A DNA stretch of 11,284 nt from Aquificales bacterium (GTDB lineage Bacteria; Aquificota; Aquificia; Aquificales; QOAS01). The position numbers were made by a program, and so were the translations under genes. The notes beneath the pieces were generated by a model. That model saw only the letters and a program-made list of their open reading frames with translations, searched no databases and was not told where the DNA came from. Positions 1 through 5,234 of the stretch are shown here, piece after piece (position 1 is the stretch's first letter; every line of letters starts with the position of its first letter). The DNA lies in contig JALVTI010000035.1 of the NCBI GenBank assembly GCA_027035985.1, forward strand, positions 1 to 11,284, written 5' to 3'.

Positions 1-44
1 TTCCTTTCCCTACCCTTCTTTATCAGCTGGCTAATAGTCGGCAT
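1..44 (-). CDS. rpsL: 30S ribosomal protein S12, N-terminal fragment (cut by window edge)
   Basis: Reading leftwards from an ATG at 44, the first 14 codons give MPTISQLIKKGRER before the window ends. This matches the near-invariant start of bacterial ribosomal protein S12 (MPTxNQLxRKGRxx), a small-subunit decoding-centre protein. A Shine-Dalgarno GGGAGG (54-59 on the minus strand) sits 9 bases before the ATG, and an extended -10 promoter lies further upstream (95-103). Two hairpins separate it from the Cys-rich gene ending at 186, so rpsL probably starts a new transcript, as it often does in the str operon (rpsL-rpsG-fusA-tuf). Only the first 14 residues are visible, so the call rests on the N-terminal signature, the ribosome binding site and the promoter. 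Confidence 0.85.
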   Translation of the reverse strand, partial: MPTISQLIKKGRER

Positions 45-94
45 TCGGTAAAGCCTCCCTTAATTTTAGTGCTTATAAAAAACGCCAAACTACC

Positions 95-103
95 ATTATA
101 ACA
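95..103 (-). promoter_or_regulatory. Extended -10 promoter for rpsL
   Basis: On the minus strand this reads TGTTATAAT, a perfect TATAAT hexamer with a TGn extension. No good -35 hexamer is visible 16-18 bases upstream (TTTATT-like at best), which fits an extended -10 promoter. A start site near 88 would leave a leader of about 40 bases carrying the GGGAGG ribosome binding site of rpsL. Confidence 0.65.
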
Positions 104-131
104 TACCAATGGCAATGAATAAAATAGGCAT

Positions 132-148
132 AAAAAGACCTTTAGGTC
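132..148 (-). terminator. Intrinsic terminator downstream of the Cys-rich gene
   Basis: On the minus strand the stem GACC/GGTC (145-148 with 137-140) with loop TAAA is followed directly by TTTTT (136-132). It lies about 40 bases past the stop codon at 186 and just upstream of the rpsL promoter. The stem is short, but a second hairpin (164-179) precedes it, so the two may act in tandem. Confidence 0.5.
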
Positions 149-163
149 GAAAGAAAAATTTTT

Positions 164-179
164 CCCTTCAGAGGAAGGG
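164..179 (-). terminator. Hairpin just downstream of the Cys-rich gene (possible tandem terminator)
   Basis: CCCTTC (164-169) pairs with GAAGGG (174-179) around a 4-base loop, beginning 7 bases past the stop codon at 186. On the minus strand it is followed by AAAAATTTTT rather than an immediate T-run, so on its own it is a weak terminator. It may protect the 3' end or work together with the hairpin at 132-148. Confidence 0.4.
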
Positions 180-185
180 TTTATT

Positions 186-707
186 TTAAAACCTAACCAG
201 TTCAAACCAACACTTATTGCCCTCGAAGTCGCGCTCCTTGAACCTAACCCCGTGGGCGCCGGTGAAAGCCTTCATAAATCCCTCAACAAAGCCCAATCCC
301 ATCCAACACACCGGGTGTTTTATAGGTTCGAAACCCTCCCTTTGGAGATATTGGGGATAAAAGACACACGAACATATGCAGGCGAGGTCTCCCTTCCTTT
401 CGACACCCTTTGCGAAACCCAAGAGGTTTAACCCCTTTTGGAAAACCTCCTCCCACTCCTCCTTTGGGTGGTTTTCCATCAAGTCCCTCGCCACCTGGCG
501 ACCTATTTCCCTCAAGGTGGCAAACGCACCCTTTTCGCCAAAAATTTCCCCCAAAGTGGTGGAGATTTCAAAGGCTATATCTACCGGAGAGGTTAAACCT
601 TTTTCCTCAATCCTCCTTTTGAGGAGGGAAACCGCTTTCGAACCCACTATGGAGTCCAAAATTTGGAAGAGGTCTTCGACTATCTCGTTGGACAACCCGC
701 CGCCCAT
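186..707 (-). CDS. Cys-rich V4R/MOD-like small-molecule-binding domain protein (tentative)
   Basis: This 173-residue soluble protein has no signal peptide or membrane segment. The N-terminal 100 residues look helical. The C-terminal part carries CICSC (Cys110, 112, 114), then HPVC (Cys134) leading into a Gly-rich GLGFVEGF stretch, and ends with GNKCWFEL (Cys166). This order, cysteines then GF..GF then V...E...G..C.F near the C-terminus, resembles the V4R / methanogen-output-type domains, which bind small molecules or a metal and often sit beside regulatory domains; here the domain stands alone. The family call is pattern recognition only. It is the last gene of a minus-strand series, 69 bases after the FAD protein stop. 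The ATG at 707 has only a weak GAGAG upstream, and a TTG five codons in is an alternative start. Real coding is supported by length, composition and the hairpins after the stop. Confidence 0.7.
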   Translation of the reverse strand: MGGGLSNEIVEDLFQILDSIVGSKAVSLLKRRIEEKGLTSPVDIAFEISTTLGEIFGEKGAFATLREIGRQVARDLMENHPKEEWEEVFQKGLNLLGFAKGVERKGDLACICSCVFYPQYLQREGFEPIKHPVCWMGLGFVEGFMKAFTGAHGVRFKERDFEGNKCWFELVRF

Positions 708-776
708 ATTTGCAAATCTCTCAAAAGACCCAAACGGGATTTTATTAAAGGGAACAAAAAACGGGAAAGTTAACGA

Positions 777-1382
777 TTACTTCTTTTTGGGAACGTCGTG
801 GACAATAACGGTCTTTCCAACGACGTCGGATAGAAGGTTTAAAGCCGCCTCCGTTCCCGAACCCATGGCTATCGCCACCATGGTCTGGTCTCCGGCTATC
901 AACCCGGCGGCGTAGACGCCGGGCATCACCCTTTTCTTCTCATCGACCTTTAGTTGAACCTTTCCCGGGCGGGGCGCTTTGGCATGGGGCTGAACCTCCA
1001 CCGGCAGACCCTCTATATCGAACTTGTGGAAGCCGGTGGCTATTATCACCTTTTCGGCTTGAAACTCCTTCCCGTCCTCCGTTTTGAGGGTGAAATTTCC
1101 GTCTTCCCCGGTTATGGAGACGACCTTTCCCTCAACCAGGTCGATGTTATCGAAAGAGGAGACCCTATTTTTCATCTCCTCCCACACTTGGGGACCCAAT
1201 GCACCTATTTCCACCGCGGGAAAGTTTCTAAGTAACGCCCTTTTTAGGTCGCTGTTTCCCTCGTCCACAACGAGGATTTTTTTATCCTCCATAATGGGTA
1301 AGTGTCCCTTGGCGCTGGCGAGGGTTGCCGCCGCCGCGAGACCCGCCGGTCCTCCGCCTACGATTGCCACAAAATACCTCAT
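777..1382 (-). CDS. Single-domain FAD-binding oxidoreductase-like protein (thioredoxin reductase-like fold)
   Basis: The protein has 201 residues. The N-terminal VGGGPAG (8-14) is the dinucleotide-binding fingerprint of FAD proteins, KVIIATG (111-117) is the second conserved strand, and GVYAAGLIAGD (155-165) is the FAD-pyrophosphate-binding motif seen in thioredoxin reductase-like enzymes. Normal thioredoxin reductases are about 310 residues, with an inserted NADPH domain and a CxxC pair. Here the NADPH domain is missing, only about 60 residues separate the halves, and the protein contains no cysteine at all. It therefore cannot perform the standard dithiol reduction alone; an FAD carrier, a partner-dependent oxidoreductase or a sensor is possible. 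It lies between the glycosyltransferase (46-base gap) and the Cys-rich protein (69-base gap), probably co-transcribed. The only purine-rich stretch, GGGAGGGG, is about 16 bases upstream of the ATG, rather far for a ribosome binding site. Confidence 0.85.
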   Translation of the reverse strand: MRYFVAIVGGGPAGLAAAATLASAKGHLPIMEDKKILVVDEGNSDLKRALLRNFPAVEIGALGPQVWEEMKNRVSSFDNIDLVEGKVVSITGEDGNFTLKTEDGKEFQAEKVIIATGFHKFDIEGLPVEVQPHAKAPRPGKVQLKVDEKKRVMPGVYAAGLIAGDQTMVAIAMGSGTEAALNLLSDVVGKTVIVHDVPKKK

Positions 1383-1428
1383 AAGGTCGATATTTAAACC
1401 CCTCCCGCGGTGGGAAACCTTTTAAATC

Positions 1429-2406
1429 TCACCCCTCCAGGAGGTTTAAAACCCCCTCAAACACCTCCTCCGGTTTAACCGCGTAGCGGCACTCCAAAGT
1501 TCCGGTTTTGCAGACCTTCGGGTTTGGCTTACAGGGGTGGCAATTTAGGTTTTTGGGTTCGAAATAGAGCCCGCTCCGCGGGTAAAAACCGTAATGGGAA
1601 GAGGTGGCGCAGTAGACCGAAACCGCCGGCGTTCCGACCGCCTCGGCTATGTGAACCGGGGCGCTGTCGTTGGAGACCAAAATCTTCGCCAGTTTTATAA
1701 CGGCAACCAACTCCCCGACGGAGGTCTTCCCGCTCAAATCAAAAACCCCTTTGGGGTCTCTTACAAGAGACAAGACCCTATGGGAGACCTCCGTATCCCC
1801 CTTTCCCCCCGTTAGGACTACTTTAAATCCCTCCTCCAAAAGGAGGTCGATGAGTTTCGCAAAGTGCCCCTCCGCCCACCTTTTGGGGAGGAAGTTGGCG
1901 GAGGGGGAAACGGCGATGTAGCGCTCGGGGAGACGGAATTTATCCCTCACCCTTTGGAGGTCTTCTTCCGAAACGGGTAAAAACAACCTATCGGTGTAGG
2001 GTTTTATTCCAACCGCCTTTAGGAGGTTCTGGTTTCTCTCCACTTCGTGGATACCCCACCTGTGGTCTACCCTTTTGGTGTAGAGGAACGAGAGTTCCGC
2101 GTTTTGGAAACCGACCCTCTCCTTTACCCCCGCCAGGTAGAGGGAGAGGGAAGTCCTAAGCCCCCTTTGGACGCCGAAACCCAGTTCGCTCCCCCTAATG
2201 GAACGGATAACTCTCCAAGTCCCCCTAAGGGTTTTCTCGAGGGGAATAACCTCCACCCGTTCCCAATTTTTAAAGAGTTCCACCGCAAAGGGTCTCGCCA
2301 CCAGCTTTATAACCCCTTCGGGGAAGGCTCTTTCGAGGTTCAGGAGGAGGTTGGTCGTTAAGACCAAATCTCCCAAAAAGGCGCTTTGCCAGACGACTAT
2401 ACCCAT
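1429..2406 (-). CDS. waaF: Glycosyltransferase family 9, ADP-heptose:LPS heptosyltransferase (WaaF-like)
   Basis: This 325-residue protein has the typical heptosyltransferase length. The N-terminal VWQSAFLGDLVLTTNL contains the acceptor-side LGD motif (Asp13, equivalent to the proposed catalytic base in WaaC/WaaF). The C-terminal Rossmann half carries SPSANFLPKRW (167-177) and SNDSAPVHIAEAVGTP (245-260), the ADP-heptose-binding signature of the family. Near the end are four cysteines (289, 292, 299, 306) followed by KPEEV, an arrangement common in WaaF-type proteins. It should add heptose, or a related sugar, to the LPS inner core at the cytoplasmic face, implying an LPS outer membrane. The exact acceptor (first or second heptose) cannot be told, so the symbol is provisional. 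It follows rpoZ by 43 bases. The ATG has no Shine-Dalgarno, but the family's N-terminal motif starts right at residue 1, which fixes the start. Confidence 0.9.
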   Translation of the reverse strand: MGIVVWQSAFLGDLVLTTNLLLNLERAFPEGVIKLVARPFAVELFKNWERVEVIPLEKTLRGTWRVIRSIRGSELGFGVQRGLRTSLSLYLAGVKERVGFQNAELSFLYTKRVDHRWGIHEVERNQNLLKAVGIKPYTDRLFLPVSEEDLQRVRDKFRLPERYIAVSPSANFLPKRWAEGHFAKLIDLLLEEGFKVVLTGGKGDTEVSHRVLSLVRDPKGVFDLSGKTSVGELVAVIKLAKILVSNDSAPVHIAEAVGTPAVSVYCATSSHYGFYPRSGLYFEPKNLNCHPCKPNPKVCKTGTLECRYAVKPEEVFEGVLNLLEG

Positions 2407-2449
2407 CGGAGGGAAACTTCAACCGAAACCCGAAAGGGGAGGGAAAAGA

Positions 2450-2695
2450 TTACTCCTTAAAGAGGCTTTTGAGGCTGATAACCCTAACCTTGCCTTCGGC
2501 TATATCCTCGATAGCCTTGAAGGTTAGTTTTTTGATTTCTCCTTTCCTCCCCTCGCGGATTATAAATTCGTCGTACTCCTTGAGGAGTTGCTTAACCCTC
2601 TTTGCCGCCGCGCGAACCAGCTCGTATTTGGTGGAAACCTTTTCGAGCGCCTTTTCTATAGGCGGACGCCCGCTATCCTCCCACTTTCTTAGCAT
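2450..2695 (-). CDS. rpoZ: DNA-directed RNA polymerase omega subunit
   Basis: The protein has 81 residues. Residues 22-36 (TKYELVRAAAKRVKQ) and the later KKLTFKAIEDIAEGKV are the conserved omega core that wraps the beta-prime C-terminus and helps RNA polymerase assembly. The N-terminal PPIEKALEKV is also typical. The start overlaps the gmk 3' end by 23 bases; the ATG at 2695 has a strong GGGAGG (2704-2709) 8 bases upstream and there is no good later start in frame, so the overlap appears real and suggests translational coupling. The gmk-rpoZ pair is a widely conserved bacterial neighbourhood. rpoZ is followed by the LPS glycosyltransferase after 43 bases with no convincing terminator between. 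Confidence 0.95.
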   Translation of the reverse strand: MLRKWEDSGRPPIEKALEKVSTKYELVRAAAKRVKQLLKEYDEFIIREGRKGEIKKLTFKAIEDIAEGKVRVISLKSLFKE

Positions 2696-3332
2696 CGCAC
2701 CTACCTCCCTTTATCGCCTCGAGGATATCCTCTCCGAAGCCGAGACTTCGGTAATTTTCGTTATTAAAAACAAAAGCCGCCTTGCGGCGGTTTGCTATCA
2801 TAATAGATTTTATTTCCTCCACCGCCCTATCCAACAGGTCGTTTACCACCACGTAATCGAAGTGTTTGGCGCAGGGAATCTCCTTCTTAGCCCACTCGAG
2901 GCGTTCTTCGATTTCCCTTTCCCCCCTTCCGAGGAGGCGCCTCTTTAACTCCTCCATCGAGGGGGGGAGCAAGAATATGGAAACCGCATTTGGGAGCTTT
3001 CTCTTTACCTCAAACGCACCTTGGACGTCAATTATTAATAGGGCATCCTTTCCTTGGGAGAGGATTCTCTCAACCTCACTCTTGGGACTTCCGTAGTAGT
3101 AGCGGTAAACCTTAGCCCACTCGAGGAAAAAGCCATCCTCTATCTTCTTTAGGAATTCCTCTTCGTTGAAAAAGTAGTAGTCGATACCGTTCTTTTCCCC
3201 CTCGCGGGGTTTTCTTGTCGTTGCGGTTATCACCCTCTCGAGGAAAGGAATTTCCTCCAACAACCGGTGTCCGACCGTAGTCTTTCCCGTTCCCGAGGGG
3301 GCTGAAAGGATATAGACAAACCCCTTTGGCAT
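2673..3332 (-). CDS. gmk: Guanylate kinase
   Basis: The protein has 219 residues. It phosphorylates GMP to GDP with ATP in the cytoplasm. Visible motifs are the P-loop APSGTGKT (11-18), TTRKPREGEKNGIDYYF (the GMP-binding segment), the YYGSP turn, LIIDVQGA (substrate and magnesium region) and the lid region RLLGRGEREIEERL. It is slightly longer than the usual 205-210 residues because the C-terminus (GGRCDAKKVGG) runs into rpoZ. The ATG at 3332 fits the family N-terminus. No Shine-Dalgarno is present; instead a TAAATT hexamer lies exactly 8 bases before the start, which could be a -10 element of a leaderless transcript. A terminator after ilvD (3370-3388) lies immediately upstream, so gmk probably begins its own operon: gmk-rpoZ-glycosyltransferase-FAD protein-Cys-rich protein. 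Confidence 0.96.
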   Translation of the reverse strand: MPKGFVYILSAPSGTGKTTVGHRLLEEIPFLERVITATTRKPREGEKNGIDYYFFNEEEFLKKIEDGFFLEWAKVYRYYYGSPKSEVERILSQGKDALLIIDVQGAFEVKRKLPNAVSIFLLPPSMEELKRRLLGRGEREIEERLEWAKKEIPCAKHFDYVVVNDLLDRAVEEIKSIMIANRRKAAFVFNNENYRSLGFGEDILEAIKGGRCDAKKVGG

Positions 3333-3369
3333 GAAGAGAAAATTTAACCCGAAAGGAGAAGGTAAGGAT

Positions 3370-3388
3370 AAAAAGACCCCTAAGGGGT
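3370..3388 (-). terminator. Intrinsic terminator after ilvD
   Basis: The minus strand reads ACCCC-TTA-GGGGT (palindrome 3376-3388) followed by CTTTTTAT, a standard hairpin plus T-run. It begins about 10 bases past the ilvD stop at 3399 and separates ilvD from gmk. A longer alternative pairing of the flanking AGACC and GGTCT is also possible. Confidence 0.75.
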
Positions 3389-3398
3389 AGTAGGTCTA

Positions 3399-5123
3399 TT
3401 ACTCATCCTTTTGGTCTCTGTAGAGTTTGCAAACCTCGTAGGGGTCGTCCATCAAAATAGCCCCCATGTCGGCGGAGGTTACCAGCATCGAGTAGCGTCT
3501 GAGCCAACGGGAGGGGATATCCTTTTTGAGGGGCTTCCAATTCCTGCGCCTGCGCTCGAGCTCCTCTTCGGGGACGAGCAACTCCAAACGGCGGTTGGGT
3601 ATGTCGATAAGTATCTCGTCGCCCTCCTCGACCAGGGCTATGGGTCCCCCCGCCGCCGCCTCGGGGGAGACGTGACCTATGGCGGGACCCCTGGTTCCCC
3701 CGCTAAAGCGCCCGTCGGTTATCAGGGCTACCTTGTCGCCCAAGCCCATACCCATAATGGCGGAGGTGGGCGATAGCATCTCCCTCATACCGGGACCGCC
3801 GCGGGGACCCTCGTAGCGGATAATAACCGCGTCTCCCGGTTTAATCTCCCCGCCCAAAATGGCTTTGACGGCATCCTCCTCGCTGTTGAATACGCGAGCC
3901 CTTCCCCTAAAGACGAGCATATTTTCGGGAACGCCGGCAACCTTGACCACCGCACCTTTGGGCGCCAGCGAACCGAACAGTATCGCCAACCCGCCGGTTT
4001 CGGAGTAGGGATTTTCTACCGGACGTATAACCTCCCTGTCCTTGACCTCCGCCCTTTCCACCGCCTCGCGGAGTGTACCGTAAACGGTCTTCCTATCGAG
4101 GTGGAGCAGATTGGGGTCTTTACGGGTCAGTTCCTTGAGAACCGCCATAACGCCGCCGGCGCGGTCGAGGTCTTCTATGTGTAGGTCGGGTCTCGAGGGC
4201 GATAGCTTCACGATGTTGGGGGTTCTCTGCGAGATTTTGTCCACCTCCTCGAGGGGGAAATCGACGCCCGCCTCGTAGGCTATCGCCTTTAGGTGCAACA
4301 CCGTATTGGTAGAACCGCCCAGCGCCATATCGGCGACAAAGGCGTCGTGGATAGCCTCGTAGGTGATTATGTCCCTAATGGTGATACCCTCTTTGAGGAG
4401 TCTAAAGAGAGCTCTGACCGCCTCCCTGGCGAGCTCCTCCCTATCGGGGGTGCAGGCTAAGACTGTTCCGTTCCTCGGTAGAGCTATACCCAACACCTCC
4501 GAAAGGCAGTTCATGGTGTTTGCGGTAAACATTCCCGAACAGCTACCGCAGGAGGGGCAAGCCCCCGCCTCTATCTCGCGAAGCTCGTTAAGGTCTATCT
4601 CACCCTTTTTGAACTTCCCAACCCCTTCGAAGACCGTAACGAGGTCTATCTTCTTACCCTTGTATTCCCCCGCCCTCATGGGACCGCCGGATATCAAAAT
4701 GGTGGGAACGTTCACTCTAAGCGCCCCCATTATCATCCCGGGGACTATCTTGTCGCAGTTGGGGAGCAGGATGAGCGCGTCGAGCTGGTGGGCGTTCATC
4801 ATGGTCTCGACGGCATCGGCGATAATCTCCCTCGAGGGCAGGGAGTAGTGCATACCGTAGTGCCCCATGGCGATACCGTCGTCGACCGCTATGGTGTTGA
4901 ACTCGAAGGGAACACCCCCCTGTTTCCTTATCTCGTCCTTGATAATCTCGACGAAATCCCTCAGATGAACGTGTCCGGGAACTATATCGGTGTAGGAATT
5001 GGCTATACCTATAAAGGGTTTATCGAAATCCTCCTCGCTCTTAATAACGCCGGTAGCCCTGAGCAGGGAACGGTGGGGTGCGTATTCCGGCTTTTTGCGG
5101 ATAAATTCACTCCTGAGTTTCAT
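3399..5123 (-). CDS. ilvD: Dihydroxy-acid dehydratase
   Basis: The protein has 574 residues from the ATG at 5123. It dehydrates 2,3-dihydroxy-isovalerate and -methylvalerate to the 2-keto acids of valine, isoleucine and leucine (and pantothenate) synthesis, using an Fe-S cluster as Lewis acid. Seen: APHRSLLRATG (15-25), NSYTDIVPGHVHLR (42-55), PNCDKIVPGM with Cys123, and GACPSCGSCSGMFTANTMNCL with Cys192 and Cys195. The GHVHL variant replaces the PCN found in [2Fe-2S] plant and mycobacterial enzymes and is the form in E. coli IlvD, suggesting an oxygen-labile [4Fe-4S]-type enzyme; that is inference. The open frame continues 36 codons further up to 5231, but that extension is not family-like and runs into the divergent regulator, so I chose 5123. 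No Shine-Dalgarno precedes it; TAAAAT lies 8 bases upstream. It is transcribed alone, with a terminator behind it. Confidence 0.96.
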   Translation of the reverse strand: MKLRSEFIRKKPEYAPHRSLLRATGVIKSEEDFDKPFIGIANSYTDIVPGHVHLRDFVEIIKDEIRKQGGVPFEFNTIAVDDGIAMGHYGMHYSLPSREIIADAVETMMNAHQLDALILLPNCDKIVPGMIMGALRVNVPTILISGGPMRAGEYKGKKIDLVTVFEGVGKFKKGEIDLNELREIEAGACPSCGSCSGMFTANTMNCLSEVLGIALPRNGTVLACTPDREELAREAVRALFRLLKEGITIRDIITYEAIHDAFVADMALGGSTNTVLHLKAIAYEAGVDFPLEEVDKISQRTPNIVKLSPSRPDLHIEDLDRAGGVMAVLKELTRKDPNLLHLDRKTVYGTLREAVERAEVKDREVIRPVENPYSETGGLAILFGSLAPKGAVVKVAGVPENMLVFRGRARVFNSEEDAVKAILGGEIKPGDAVIIRYEGPRGGPGMREMLSPTSAIMGMGLGDKVALITDGRFSGGTRGPAIGHVSPEAAAGGPIALVEEGDEILIDIPNRRLELLVPEEELERRRRNWKPLKKDIPSRWLRRYSMLVTSADMGAILMDDPYEVCKLYRDQKDE

Positions 5124-5170
5124 AGGCGCTAATTTTAAGAAACAAAGACCTTTCAATGGAATAAACAATT

Positions 5171-5209
5171 TTGTAAACACTGATTGGAAATATTGTTGTA
5201 AACAACCAT
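5171..5209. promoter_or_regulatory. Candidate operator: two TTGTAAACA repeats between ilvD and the regulator
   Basis: TTGTAAACA occurs at 5171-5179 and again at 5196-5204, 25 bases apart, in the 111-base divergent intergenic region. The second copy is the middle of a near-palindrome (5192-5209, ATTGTTGTA/AACAACCAT, 7 of 9 positions symmetric). The surrounding 18-mers share 12 positions. Such paired sites next to a Fis-type helix-turn-helix gene suggest binding by that regulator or another factor controlling ilvD and the regulator. No sigma54 GG/GC (-24/-12) promoter is evident here. Confidence 0.4.
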
Positions 5210-5234
5210 TTGTGGGAAGCAAAATGAACACTCA

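Noticed and set aside
23..205. 60-codon minus-strand ORF overlapping the end of the Cys-rich gene
   Set aside because: It spans both hairpins, the rpsL promoter and the rpsL start in another frame; no ribosome binding site and no family-like sequence.
376..915. 179-codon plus-strand ORF
   Set aside because: It is the antisense shadow of the Cys-rich gene and FAD gene, both of which carry clear motifs or fitting hairpins on the minus strand.
4363..4848. 161-codon plus-strand ORF
   Set aside because: Lies entirely antisense to the conserved core of ilvD.
5124..5231. 36-residue N-terminal extension of ilvD (start at 5231)
   Set aside because: The extension is Phe/Leu/Cys-rich and not family-like, removes most of the divergent promoter region, and the usual IlvD N-terminus begins at the ATG at 5123.
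5124..5234. Sigma54 (-24/-12) promoter for ilvD or the regulator
   Set aside because: No GG-N10-GC type element is visible on either strand.
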